A stretch of 37,113 nt of DNA from JBLNDG01 sp050261415. GTDB taxonomy: Bacteria > Bacillota > Clostridia > Lutisporales > Lutisporaceae. The stretch spans positions 1-37,113 of the forward strand of contig JBLNDG010000150.1 in the NCBI GenBank assembly GCA_050261415.1, written 5' to 3'. Below the pieces are notes generated by a model. It had not been told where the DNA came from. It did not search any database and worked only from the letters and a program-made list of their open reading frames with translations. The position numbers and the translations under genes are program-made. This document shows positions 8,149 to 16,153 of this stretch, piece by piece (position 1 is the first letter of the stretch; each line of letters opens with the position of its first letter).

Positions 8149-9966
8149 TTATGCAGCTTCGTTCAGTATATCCATGAATTCCTGTCCTGTTATTGTTTCC
8201 TTCTGTATGAGGAAGTCTGCAATTCTTCTCATTGAATCCAGGTTTCCTTCAAGAAGCTCCTTTGCTTTCTTGTGGCAGGATTCGATTATTTCGAGTACCT
8301 GCTTGTCTACCTCTGCTGCTGTCTCATTAGCGCAGTTCATGACAGGCCTTCCGTCCAGATACCTGTTCTGCATTGATTCCAGCCCCATCATGCCGAATTT
8401 GTCGGACATTCCGTACTGTGTTACCATGTATCTTGCAAGCTGCGTCGCTCTTTCTATATCGTTTGAAGCACCTGTTGTTATTGAATTGAATTCCACTTCT
8501 TCAGCAGCTCTGCCTGCCAGAAGGACTGTTATCTGCTCCAGTATCTCGTCCTTAGACATCAGGTACTTCTCTTCTTCCGGCATCTGCATAGTATAGCCGA
8601 GTGCACCCATTGTCCTTGGTACAATAGTAATCTTGTGCACCGGCTGGGTCTTCTTCTGCAATGCAGTTGCCAATGCATGTCCTACTTCGTGGAAGGCAAC
8701 AATCCTCTTCTCCTGTGGTGTCAGTATCCTGTCCTTCTTCTCCTTACCTGCAATTATAACTTCTACCGCTTCAAAGAGGTCTTCCTGCTTTACCTTGTCC
8801 CTGCCAAGACGTACAGCGCTTAAGGCAGCTTCGTTTATGACATTCGCAAGGTCGGCACCTACTGCGCCTGAAGTTGCCATAGCAATAGCGTCAAGGTTTA
8901 CATTGCTATCCAGAATAACATTCTTTGAATGTACTCTAAGAATAGCTTCTCTTCCTTTCAAATCCGGCTTGTCTACAATAACACGCCTGTCAAAACGTCC
9001 AGGTCTCAAAAGTGCCTTGTCCAGTACTTCCGGCCTGTTTGTAGCGGCAAGTATCACAACTCCCTTTGAGGAATCAAAGCCGTCCATTTCAGCCAGCAGC
9101 TGGTTAAGTGTCTGTTCCCTCTCGTCATTTCCCCCCAGGGTGCCTTCTCTGCTCTTTCCTATAGCATCAATTTCATCAATGAATATTATGCAAGGTGCCT
9201 GCTGTTCAGCTTGTTTGAATAGGTCTCTCACCCTTGATGCTCCTACACCCACAAACATTTCAACAAAGTCCGAGCCTGAAAGTGAGAAGAAAGGAACATT
9301 CGCTTCTCCGGCAACCGCCTTTGCAAGAAGTGTTTTACCTGTTCCCGGAGGTCCCACAAGCAAGGCTCCCTTCGGCAGCTTTGCACCTATTTTCAAATAC
9401 TTTCCCGGGTTATGCAGGAAGTCGACAAGCTCACGGAGCGACTCTTTGGCTTCCTCCTGGCCGGCCACATCCGTGAATGTAACGCCGGTCTTTTTCTCAA
9501 TATAAACCTTTGCCGTACTCTTTCCAAAAGACATTGCACCGCCCGACCGTTTCATAACCGAGCCCATAAGCATTGAACTCATGAAATAGAAAACTCCTAT
9601 CGGCAATACCCAGTTAAGTATAAAATTCATGACCGGTGAAGGCTTGTCCTTAATGGGTGTTGAAAATTTTACTCCTGCGGCATAAAGCTTGTCCACCAGT
9701 CCCGGGTCATTGAGATAGCCTGTGTAATATATTTTCTTAGTCGGTACAGCTGCTGTTCCCTGAGCATTTTTCGGAACAATCAGCAAACGGTCGTCCAATA
9801 TCTGAACTGTGTCGATTTGTTTGCTTTGCAGCATATTGAGAAATTCTCCGTAGTCGATTTCCTTTATAGTAGACTTCGCGAATTCTGTTATGCCCAAATT
9901 AATTGCAATCGTAATAATCAATGCAAGTCCCAAATAGTATACCAGATTTCTTCTTATAGGTTTCAT
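8149..9966 (-). CDS. ftsH: ATP-dependent zinc metalloprotease FtsH
   Basis: A 605-residue membrane-anchored AAA+ protease that degrades misfolded membrane and some regulatory proteins. Two transmembrane segments (about 8-28 and 112-135) flank a ~80-residue outer domain. Walker A GPPGTGKT is at 205-212, Walker B IIFIDEID at 260-267, the arginine finger region RPGRFDRR at 321-328, and the zinc-site HEVGH at 426-430, with SND (Asp503) as third ligand. The usual motif is HEAGH; the Val is in a non-ligand position. The start has GAGGAG 6 bases upstream. It is separated from the upstream marR gene by 17 bases, so MarR-family control is likely. Confidence 0.97.
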   Translation of the reverse strand: MKPIRRNLVYYLGLALIITIAINLGITEFAKSTIKEIDYGEFLNMLQSKQIDTVQILDDRLLIVPKNAQGTAAVPTKKIYYTGYLNDPGLVDKLYAAGVKFSTPIKDKPSPVMNFILNWVLPIGVFYFMSSMLMGSVMKRSGGAMSFGKSTAKVYIEKKTGVTFTDVAGQEEAKESLRELVDFLHNPGKYLKIGAKLPKGALLVGPPGTGKTLLAKAVAGEANVPFFSLSGSDFVEMFVGVGASRVRDLFKQAEQQAPCIIFIDEIDAIGKSREGTLGGNDEREQTLNQLLAEMDGFDSSKGVVILAATNRPEVLDKALLRPGRFDRRVIVDKPDLKGREAILRVHSKNVILDSNVNLDAIAMATSGAVGADLANVINEAALSAVRLGRDKVKQEDLFEAVEVIIAGKEKKDRILTPQEKRIVAFHEVGHALATALQKKTQPVHKITIVPRTMGALGYTMQMPEEEKYLMSKDEILEQITVLLAGRAAEEVEFNSITTGASNDIERATQLARYMVTQYGMSDKFGMMGLESMQNRYLDGRPVMNCANETAAEVDKQVLEIIESCHKKAKELLEGNLDSMRRIADFLIQKETITGQEFMDILNEAA

Positions 9967-9983
9967 ATAAACTCCTCGATTCT

Positions 9984-10418
9984 TTAATTCTTGTTATCGA
10001 TAATTTTGTTTAAAAGCTCAAGGCCTTTAACAATAGTCTCCATTTCCTCCTCAGAGGTCTTCTTGAAACAATTTGCAAGAAAGCCCTCATGCTTCAACCG
10101 AAGCTCGTCCTGCATTTCATTTGCCTTTTCTGTAAGCACTACCTTTACAATCCTCCTGTCAGCCTCGTCACGCAGCCTTCTGACCAATTCCATGCGTTCA
10201 AGCCTGTCTATGATTCCTGATGTTGTGCTGTTGGTCAAACCCATGTTGATACTTATATCGCTTATTTTCATCTCACCGTTTTGATAAAGCAGTGTTATAA
10301 CGGCCATTTGCGGGACGGTCAGGCTTGACTCACAGAAACAGCACCTCATGTCCTTGTCCATCTTGTTGCTGATCTTACTCATAAGCTCCATTATGATTTT
10401 TCCATTCGTGTATCCCAT
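9984..10418 (-). CDS. MarR-family transcriptional regulator
   Basis: A 144-residue winged-helix repressor: FCESSLTVPQMAVITLLYQNGEMKISDISINMGLTNSTTSGIIDRLERMELVRRLRDEADRRIVKVVLT spans the helix-turn-helix and the beta wing with the DRR signature. The N-terminal CCFCESS is a possible redox-sensing patch, since three cysteines lie within four residues near residues 26-30. GGAGG lies 6 bases before the start. A palindrome at 10460-10498 sits directly upstream, consistent with self-repression and co-regulation of ftsH. The ligand or stress is not known. Confidence 0.9.
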   Translation of the reverse strand: MGYTNGKIIMELMSKISNKMDKDMRCCFCESSLTVPQMAVITLLYQNGEMKISDISINMGLTNSTTSGIIDRLERMELVRRLRDEADRRIVKVVLTEKANEMQDELRLKHEGFLANCFKKTSEEEMETIVKGLELLNKIIDNKN

Positions 10419-10459
10419 TTTATCCTCCGTGTGCCATTATGAAAATTACCGCATCATGC

Positions 10460-10498
10460 AAATAGTTAGCATACAAATATTTCGCATACTAACTATTT
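10460..10498. promoter_or_regulatory. Palindromic MarR-type operator
   Basis: AAATAGTTAG and CTAACTATTT are perfect 10-bp arms, 19 bases apart. Each arm extends into a GCATAC-like element, so each side reads as a MarR-style half-palindrome (AGTTAGTATGC on the minus strand). It lies about 40 bases before the marR start codon and probably overlaps the promoter. Confidence 0.65.
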
Positions 10499-10566
10499 AA
10501 ATATAACCTATTTATTAAGTCGTGTAAATGGTTACGGTTTCCAATTGGCAAAAAATATGTCAAAAC

Positions 10567-11016
10567 TTATTCAAAACATTCTATTGCCTTATCTATATAG
10601 AGTATTCCGTCCAAGTGCTCAATTTCATGACACAAAGCGCTTGCCAGCTTTTTTTCTCCAGTAAGTCTGATCTCCTCGCCATTTTCATTCAAGGCTTTCA
10701 CGGTTACTTTCTCCGGCCTTTCTATTTTGCCCCATTTGCGCGGGATGCTCAGGCAGCCTTCTTCGACTATCTGGCTTCCCTGGGTTTCTATTATTTCCGG
10801 ATTAATCAGGTTGATAATTCCTTCCCCGACATCTATTACAACAATTCTCTTCAGTATTCCAACCTGGGGAGCTGCCAAACCTAATCCATCCGCATGATAC
10901 ATCGTTTCCGCCATATCTTTAAGCAGTTCTCGTACCCTGTCATCTACCTTTTCTACCGTTTTGCATTTTTTTCTTAATATTTCATCATTCAAACGCCTGA
11001 TATTTCTTAATGCCAT
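10567..11016 (-). CDS. def: Peptide deformylase
   Basis: About 149 residues. Removes the formyl group from nascent N-terminal methionine. All three family motifs are present: GLGLAAPQVG (motif I), EEGCLSIP (motif II, metal Cys) and HEIEHLDG (motif III, HExxH). Short clostridial type without a C-terminal extension. ATG 11016 was preferred to the GTG at 11031 because the GGGGGCAGG stretch then serves as binding site. It follows mocA by 40 bp and may be co-transcribed with yqeC-mocA, although the functions are unrelated. Confidence 0.95.
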   Translation of the reverse strand: MALRNIRRLNDEILRKKCKTVEKVDDRVRELLKDMAETMYHADGLGLAAPQVGILKRIVVIDVGEGIINLINPEIIETQGSQIVEEGCLSIPRKWGKIERPEKVTVKALNENGEEIRLTGEKKLASALCHEIEHLDGILYIDKAIECFE

Positions 11017-11056
11017 ATTGCCTGCCCCCACATTTTTTATTTCTCATTATCATATT

Positions 11057-11641
11057 TTATTCTTTTATATTCAAAGCTTTCATATAATCTTCACTATTGT
11101 CTATATCTATAGACATATTTTCTTCTTCTATATTAACAAATAAAACCTGTTCAGGATTATCCTGAATTATTACTCTGCCCCCGGTGTCACCTTCCAATTC
11201 CATTAAACTCTTGTGCCATACCGCCGGAAAAATGGTAGGCATCCCCCTCTTGCCGTTGTACAATGGTACAATTATCTTGCCCTTGTTTTTCGAATGCTTG
11301 TCAATAAGCTTCCCAATGAGCTCCTTATTTATAAACGGTTGATCTCCCGTAAAGAACATAAAGCTGTCGCTTTCGCTGCTGCAGCTTTGTATACCTTTTT
11401 TCAGTGATGTGCTTAATCCAAGCTGTGCATCAGAGTTATAGACAGCTTTGAGTCCGCAGTCTTCTGCTATGTTCTTGACTTCTGCATCCCTGTAGACAAG
11501 CACTATCTCATCGAACAAGGCTGATTTCTTCACTATATTAATTATATTCTCCACGAGAGGCATTCCGTTAAAAGGGAGAAGCAGTTTTGGGGCACCCATT
11601 CTTACCGAGCTTCCCGCTGCAAGTATAATTGCGCTAATCAT
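11057..11641 (-). CDS. MocA-like molybdenum cofactor cytidylyltransferase/NTP transferase
   Basis: A 194-residue MobA-like nucleotidyltransferase. The N-terminal AIILAAGSSVRMGAPKLLLPF is the nucleotide-binding loop, FFTGDQPFI the metal-binding aspartate, and GDTGGRVII the C-terminal signature of the MocA/YgfJ branch, which transfers CMP to molybdopterin for molybdenum hydroxylases. It sits 12 bp after yqeC, a pairing typical of selenium-dependent molybdenum hydroxylase maturation. No hydroxylase subunit, selD or yqeB is in the window. A homologue with another small NTP-linked substrate cannot be excluded. Confidence 0.8.
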   Translation of the reverse strand: MISAIILAAGSSVRMGAPKLLLPFNGMPLVENIINIVKKSALFDEIVLVYRDAEVKNIAEDCGLKAVYNSDAQLGLSTSLKKGIQSCSSESDSFMFFTGDQPFINKELIGKLIDKHSKNKGKIIVPLYNGKRGMPTIFPAVWHKSLMELEGDTGGRVIIQDNPEQVLFVNIEEENMSIDIDNSEDYMKALNIKE

Positions 11642-11653
11642 AAAAACACAACC

Positions 11654-12403
11654 TTAATCTATAATCGGGTTATCCTTGTTAAGGCATGTGACCGCAACAC
11701 TTGCCGGATAATCCCGAGCCATATTTTTAATCCTTTTTGCCCGTTCCGTTCTTTCTGCATTATCTGCCTTATTCAGCAATACTACCTTTTTTGAAGCAAA
11801 AGGTGTATTCTTGAACAGTCCTTCAGGGTGTATGATGAGTTTTGCAAGCATGCCCTCATCTATCATATCTCCTTCGGAGCAGCCGCAAACCTTGCAAAAG
11901 TAATCCAACCTGTGAACTGACGCTTCACTTGCTTGTTCACCCAGACAGTCCAAACCTATCAACCCCAGTACCATATCGCAGCATTCGGGAATAAAAGGTT
12001 CATGTGCTGCAGGAGCTTTCACAGGCTTCCTTTTTGAGCCGTCTCCTTCTACAAGCACATAGCCGATGTTGGAAGAAGCAAAGATACCGCTTATTACCGT
12101 ATTGTCATAGCCAACCAGCTTGTTGTCTTCAGTTACGCCTTTTGCGATAACATATATGCCCGGAGCAGAAATATTGTTTACATAGCTTTCTGCTTCACCC
12201 GGGGCTTCGATAATTGCTACTGCATCGCAAAGGTCCCTTTCAGGATAAAATATCCTTGTGGTTGTGGTGACAAGCACTCTTTTGCCAAGCGCCCTGAGTT
12301 CCTTTGCCAGCCTGAACATGGCGGTAGTCTTGCCACCGGCGCCTACAAAACAAATGCACTGTCTATCCGCAATATCGATTTTTAAACCTTCATATAACTG
12401 CAT
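11654..12403 (-). CDS. yqeC: YqeC family selenium cofactor biosynthesis protein
   Basis: About 249 residues with the phosphate-binding loop CFVGAGGKTTAMFRLAKEL near the N-terminus, VTTTTRIFYPE, and the family signature VLVEGDGSKRKPVKAPAAHEP, followed by a PxxC...GxDCLG region. YqeC is associated with maturation of selenium-dependent molybdenum hydroxylases (xanthine dehydrogenase type); its exact reaction is not settled. ATG 12403 has AGAGG about 8 bases upstream. First gene of the yqeC-mocA-def cluster. Confidence 0.85.
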   Translation of the reverse strand: MQLYEGLKIDIADRQCICFVGAGGKTTAMFRLAKELRALGKRVLVTTTTRIFYPERDLCDAVAIIEAPGEAESYVNNISAPGIYVIAKGVTEDNKLVGYDNTVISGIFASSNIGYVLVEGDGSKRKPVKAPAAHEPFIPECCDMVLGLIGLDCLGEQASEASVHRLDYFCKVCGCSEGDMIDEGMLAKLIIHPEGLFKNTPFASKKVVLLNKADNAERTERAKRIKNMARDYPASVAVTCLNKDNPIID

Positions 12404-12488
12404 AATAGTACCTCTCATGGATAAATATATATTGCTACTTTCTACCGCAGCCCATTTATATAATATCAGAAAAAATATGCATAATAAA

Positions 12489-12514
12489 GCCCGATGCGTA
12501 TTTTAGCACCGGGC
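12489..12514 (-). terminator. Terminator after ytfJ
   Basis: GCCCGATGC and GCACCGGGC pair as 9 bp (one G-U type mismatch) around an 8-base loop; TTTATTAT follows on the minus strand. It is 6 bases beyond the ytfJ stop. Confidence 0.75.
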
Positions 12515-12520
12515 ACTTTA

Positions 12521-12910
12521 CTATTCTGCTTTTTCTTCTACACAGCAGCCTTTTTCATCTTTCTTAAGCTTTATCTTCTTTACTATTTCAGGCACCATGC
12601 CTACAAGCTTCTCAATATTTGATTTGCCTTTAATAGGAAGCATTGTTACTGCTTCATCCTTTATTACAACTACTGCATCAGGGGAAATCCTTGCGCCTAC
12701 TCCTACTCCTGTTCCCATTCCGTCGTTGCCCTTTTCATCCTTTCCGCCGCCGCCACCGCCGCCGCAGCCGAAGGATACTGTGATTATCGGTATCAGAGTT
12801 GTTTCTCCGACAACAATCGGTTCTCCTATGACTGTTTCAGTCTTCAGGAACTTTTCAAGATGGCTGAACAGGGTTTCAAGACTTTCATTTATTGGTGATT
12901 TACCTTCCAT
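12521..12910 (-). CDS. ytfJ: YtfJ/GerW-family sporulation protein
   Basis: A 129-residue protein of the GerW family, forespore-expressed in Bacillus and linked to germination. Matches are IGEPIVVGETTLIPIITVSFGCG, a Gly-rich stretch after Cys49 (residues 49-56), GVGARISPDAVVVI and the KGKSNIEKLVGMVPEIV tail. It has no signal peptide or transmembrane helix. AAGGAGG lies 8 bases before the start. It follows a DUF2953 gene, the same pair as ytfI-ytfJ in Bacillus, but here downstream of an ECF sigma/anti-sigma pair. Confidence 0.95.
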   Translation of the reverse strand: MEGKSPINESLETLFSHLEKFLKTETVIGEPIVVGETTLIPIITVSFGCGGGGGGGKDEKGNDGMGTGVGVGARISPDAVVVIKDEAVTMLPIKGKSNIEKLVGMVPEIVKKIKLKKDEKGCCVEEKAE

Positions 12911-12985
12911 TTATATTTCCTCCTTATAATTTTTCAAATTATCCTTATAAGCAACAATACAACGGATAATTTTAAAAAGTTTCAC

Positions 12986-13651
12986 TTATTTTTTCTTTTT
13001 GAATAAAATTTTTCTTATCGGTTTCTTGAGAGCCGTCCTTACTGTCTGGTAAGCTATCGAACCAACTGCAACACTCCCCTCAGCCCTGAAATCCAAATCA
13101 AAAATTTCTTCGTCAAAAACCGGGGTAAGGTGTAGCTTTGCATCGGGCACCAAGCCTCTGATTATTCCTACAATACCGCTTATCATACCCGTAAGCGACG
13201 GGTCGTCAAAGCCGTAAGTGCCGTATAAGTGCATATATTTCGGTTTTGCTATTCTTATTATCCTCTTAATGTATTCAAATATTTCTTCTATGAGTTCCTT
13301 TTTCGTAAAGTCTCTTATATCAAATCCGCGCTTCTCCTTTTTTTCCTTCTTTTTTTGCTTTTCCTCTTCCGTTTTTCCCTGATCCTCTTTAGCAGCTGTT
13401 CTGCCTGACTTCAGCTTGTAAACCCTCTTGTTGAATACATGAAGCGACACATCCACATCTTCATCTTCTACATCCGCTATTATATTGAGCGCTTTCCACG
13501 CCCATCCAAAACTGCATCTTACCTTGTAGCCTTCGGAAACCAGAACCTGTCCGGAGTAGTTAAAGGGTATAACCAGCAGAAGTACAATCAGTCCCAGAAC
13601 TGTAAGCAGAAGGTCCGCCAGTATTTTTAGTATTATAGTTAAAACCAGCAT
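12986..13651 (-). CDS. DUF2953 domain protein (YtfI-like)
   Basis: A 221-residue protein with an N-terminal transmembrane helix (about residues 3-28), a ~55-residue segment rich in Lys and Glu (around residues 85-112), and the C-terminal DUF2953 region with the motif YGFDDPSLTG and LDFRAEGSVAVG. Its role is unknown; its constant position next to ytfJ suggests a spore membrane function. A GGGGG tract lies 9 bases before ATG 13651. It is 75 bp upstream of ytfJ and 25 bp downstream of the anti-sigma gene. Confidence 0.85.
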   Translation of the reverse strand: MLVLTIILKILADLLLTVLGLIVLLLVIPFNYSGQVLVSEGYKVRCSFGWAWKALNIIADVEDEDVDVSLHVFNKRVYKLKSGRTAAKEDQGKTEEEKQKKKEKKEKRGFDIRDFTKKELIEEIFEYIKRIIRIAKPKYMHLYGTYGFDDPSLTGMISGIVGIIRGLVPDAKLHLTPVFDEEIFDLDFRAEGSVAVGSIAYQTVRTALKKPIRKILFKKKK

Positions 13652-13676
13652 TGGAATACCCCCGATAATTTTTATA

Positions 13677-14114
13677 TCAGCTGTTCATCAGAAACTTGTT
13701 GACTTCCCTCTTAATGAGCGTTTTCACCAGGCTGCCTGTTTTTGAGGCTGTTGCTTTAATGCCCTTTTTTATAAGCCTGCTCCCGGGCAGGAACCCAATG
13801 TACCTGCTGGAGTTCTGCGCAATTCCCTTGCTTATCTGAAGTCCTTTGCCAAAGGCATATTTGAGTTTGTTTTCCATTTGAACTTCATAAATGCCGTCAT
13901 CAACAACCTTTCTTATCATCGCATCAAGGTCCTTTACCTCAATGTCATCGTCAAAAAAGCTGTCAAGGCTCTTCTCGACTGCCATTAGTGCTTCAAGCTC
14001 ATTCCGGCAGGCTCCGCAGTATGTGATATGCTCTTTCAGAAATACCTGCTCCAAAGGATCAATAGTATTGTCAACGTATTTCTGAAGCAGCTCCTTATCA
14101 AATTCACAACTCAT
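13677..14114 (-). CDS. Zinc-finger anti-sigma factor
   Basis: A 145-residue protein with the zf-HC2 anti-sigma motif H-x3-C-x2-C (His29, Cys33, Cys36: HITYCGAC), which holds an ECF sigma factor inactive by direct binding. Genes of this family usually encode a following transmembrane helix. I see none; residues 85-145 are basic and mildly amphipathic (LPGSRLIKKGIKATASKTGSLVKTLIKREV). It therefore seems soluble or peripherally bound. It begins 16 bp after the sigma factor gene and would act on it. Confidence 0.85.
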   Translation of the reverse strand: MSCEFDKELLQKYVDNTIDPLEQVFLKEHITYCGACRNELEALMAVEKSLDSFFDDDIEVKDLDAMIRKVVDDGIYEVQMENKLKYAFGKGLQISKGIAQNSSRYIGFLPGSRLIKKGIKATASKTGSLVKTLIKREVNKFLMNS

Positions 14115-14130
14115 AAATACACCTCCATTG

Positions 14131-14694
14131 CTAAAGGCTTAAAGCGCCTTTCAGCTTCTCCTTCAGTATATTTCTGGCTCTATGTATGTCTGTTTTTATG
14201 GTTCCCAAAGGTTCTTTCAGCACTGACGATATTTCTTCATAGCTCAAACCTTCGTAGTACCGCAGTATTAGTACCATTCTATGCTTAGGGTTCAAATCCT
14301 TAAGGTTCTCCTTTATAATTCTTCCCAAATCCTTACTTTCAATTTCTGATTCCACATCATCACAAGCCGGTATAATGTCTTCCAGTGCTACATCATCCTC
14401 GCCCCCTGAATGAAGCGATACTACATTGGGCTTTACCTTCCTTTTGAAATTAATGCAGGTATTGACTGCAATGGTTCTGATCCATGGGTGAAAAGGCATC
14501 TTCTCATCAAACCTTGATATATTGCTGAATACTTTTATGTATATTTCCTGTGTCACATCAAGGGCGTCCTGCTCGTTCTGCATGTAGCTGTAGCATATCT
14601 TATACAAGTATCTTTCATACATTTTAAATAATTCGAAAAATGCATTCCTGTCAAGTTTTTTGCATCTTTTTATTATGTTCGGGTCTACATACAC
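14131..14694 (-). CDS. ECF-type RNA polymerase sigma factor
   Basis: A 187-residue group-IV sigma factor. Region 2 is seen in YLYKICYSYMQNEQDALDVTQEIYIKVF with the downstream FHPWIRTIAVNTCINFKRK. Region 4 is in RMVLILRYYEGLSYEEISSVLKEPLGTIKTDIHRARNILKEKL. It directs polymerase to TGAAAC/CGTA-like promoters. A candidate of this type lies just upstream of its own gene at 14724-14749, suggesting self-activation. It forms an operon with its anti-sigma factor, DUF2953 and ytfJ genes, so a role in envelope stress or spore formation is possible. Confidence 0.9.
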   Translation of the reverse strand: MYVDPNIIKRCKKLDRNAFFELFKMYERYLYKICYSYMQNEQDALDVTQEIYIKVFSNISRFDEKMPFHPWIRTIAVNTCINFKRKVKPNVVSLHSGGEDDVALEDIIPACDDVESEIESKDLGRIIKENLKDLNPKHRMVLILRYYEGLSYEEISSVLKEPLGTIKTDIHRARNILKEKLKGALSL

Positions 14695-14723
14695 AGTACC
14701 ACCCCCAGACCCTCATAAAATAA

Positions 14724-14749
14724 TACACTAAAAAAATGAAATTGTTTCA
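14724..14749 (-). promoter_or_regulatory. Putative ECF sigma promoter of the sigma operon
   Basis: On the minus strand TGAAAC (14744-14749) is followed after exactly 16 bases by TGTA (14724-14727). This is close to the Bacillus SigW-type TGAAAC-N16-CGTA. It lies 29 bases before the sigma start codon. The -35 element sits inside a palindrome at 14730-14756 (AAAAAAATGAAA/TTTCATTTTTTT) that could instead work as a terminator. Confidence 0.55.
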
Positions 14750-14845
14750 TTTTTTTCTGTTTTTTTTGACTTCTAAAATAAATAAAAAAGGTAAACCTAT
14801 TAGTAAGTATTGTGTCTTATTATTTAGGATGAAAGGATGAAAAAC

Positions 14846-15265
14846 ATGAAAATCAAAGAGATTATGACTACTGATGTCAAAACAGTTACCTCCAGCGACA
14901 ACGTTTCCCAGGCTGCCTCCGTCATGGATCAGTTGAACGTCGGTTCCATACCTGTCATAGATAATAACAAGGTAGTCGGAATAGTTACCGACAGGGATAT
15001 TGTGGTCAGGAGCGTAGCCAAAGGACAGAACCCGACCCAGAAAGTTTCCGATGTAATGACCACTAACATTACCTATGCTACACCTGATATGGATGTTCAT
15101 AAAGCTGCGGACATAATGGCCGAACAGCAGATCAGAAGGCTTCCCGTAGTAGAAAACGGCAGCTTGGTCGGTATTGTTGCAATAGGCGACCTTGCAGTTG
15201 AGAATATATTTGAAAACGAAGCAGGGGAAGCACTTCACGACATATCAAAAGGTGTAAGACATTAG
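14846..15265 (+). CDS. Tandem CBS-domain protein
   Basis: About 139 residues made of two CBS domains (roughly 1-60 and 68-125): IMTTDVKTVTSSDNVSQAASVM, VGIVTDRDIVVRSVA, VMTTNITYATPDMDVHKAADIMA and RRLPVVENGSLVGIVAIGDL. Such stand-alone pairs bind adenosine nucleotides and regulate partner proteins; the partner here is unknown. ATG 14846 has AAAGG 9 bases upstream; ATG 14837 adds three residues and has a poor site. It is divergent from the sigma operon and ends in a strong terminator. Confidence 0.9.
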   Translation: MKIKEIMTTDVKTVTSSDNVSQAASVMDQLNVGSIPVIDNNKVVGIVTDRDIVVRSVAKGQNPTQKVSDVMTTNITYATPDMDVHKAADIMAEQQIRRLPVVENGSLVGIVAIGDLAVENIFENEAGEALHDISKGVRH

Positions 15266-15283
15266 AACTAATAATCCCGCTCC

Positions 15284-15310
15284 AAAATCTCCGGTTACCC
15301 CGGAGATTTT
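15284..15310 (+). terminator. Strong terminator after the CBS gene
   Basis: AAAATCTCCGG and CCGGAGATTTT form a perfect 11-bp stem with a 5-base loop (TTACC), followed by a T-run. It begins 18 bases after the CBS stop codon. Confidence 0.9.
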
Positions 15311-15439
15311 TTTGGCTTATATAGTTAATAATACCACTAAAATGCAATGCTTTAAATGCTGCAGAGACTATTTAATATTTTTTTTCAAAAGGGAGATTCT
15401 ATATATGTAATATATAGAAATGCTTGCGAGGTGTTGTAC

Positions 15440-16153
15440 TTGCTTATTGTTTTCGTTAGGACCATTATTCTTTACATAGTAATCGTGGTGACACTCAGGT
15501 TGCTGGGCAAAAGACAGATCGGACAGCTTCAGCCCTCCGAGCTTGTTGTTGCACTGGTCGTAGCTGACCTGGCATCCGTTCCTATGTCTAATGTTGGTGT
15601 ACCTCTTATAAATGGTATAATCCCAATCATTACCCTCTTTATTCTTGAAGAATTGCTGTCTTATATAGCCCTCAAAAGTGAAAAGGCCCGTGGCGTCATA
15701 TGCGGGTTACCAAGCATTCTTGTGGAAAAAGGGGTTATTGTTGAAGATGAGCTTAAAAGGATACGGTATAACATCAATGACCTGCTGGAACAGCTCAGGC
15801 TCATGAACTTTTTCAACGTTGAAGATGTCGAGTATGCCATACTTGAAACCAGCGGAAAGCTGAGTGTGATACCAAAGCCTGAAAAAGCACCTTTAACTCC
15901 CAAAGACTTCAACCTCCAGCCTAAAGGTGAAGGGCTGCCTGTGACTGTAATCATTGATGGTAGGATCAATTCCGAAAATCTCGGGAAGGTTGGCTTAAAT
16001 GATGATTGGCTATATGAAGAACTGCGCAAGAATAATATCAGCTCCGCAAAAGAAGTGTTCTTTGCATTTCTGGCTGCCGGCAACCAGCTCAGATATCAGT
16101 TAAAGGGCAAGCCGGGCAAAAGAGAATCTATAAAGGGGAGTGGTGGCAAATGA
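15440..16153 (+). CDS. DUF421 (YetF-like) membrane protein
   Basis: A DUF421 family membrane protein of about 237 residues, with two to three N-terminal transmembrane segments and a cytoplasmic C-terminal domain. Motifs include TLRLLGKRQIGQLQPSELVVALVVADLAS near the N-terminus and GLPSILVEKGVI later. B. subtilis YetF is among its relatives; the function is unknown. TTG 15440 is preferred because GAGG lies 8 bases upstream and the protein then starts LIVFVRTIILY, as family members do. An in-frame ATG at 15356 would add 28 residues but has no binding site. Its stop overlaps the start of the DUF4363 gene by 4 bases (ATGA), so the two are translationally coupled. Confidence 0.85.
   Translation: MLIVFVRTIILYIVIVVTLRLLGKRQIGQLQPSELVVALVVADLASVPMSNVGVPLINGIIPIITLFILEELLSYIALKSEKARGVICGLPSILVEKGVIVEDELKRIRYNINDLLEQLRLMNFFNVEDVEYAILETSGKLSVIPKPEKAPLTPKDFNLQPKGEGLPVTVIIDGRINSENLGKVGLNDDWLYEELRKNNISSAKEVFFAFLAAGNQLRYQLKGKPGKRESIKGSGGK

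Noticed and set aside
8633..9505. 290-codon open frame on the plus strand
   Set aside because: It is antisense to ftsH, has no ribosome binding site and its product is a low-complexity Ser/Ala-rich sequence.
8149..9966. HEVGH instead of HEAGH in FtsH
   Set aside because: The changed residue is not a zinc ligand and all ligands are present, so activity should be normal.
14747..15238. 163-codon open frame on the minus strand
   Set aside because: Antisense to the CBS gene, whose motifs are clear; no start signal.
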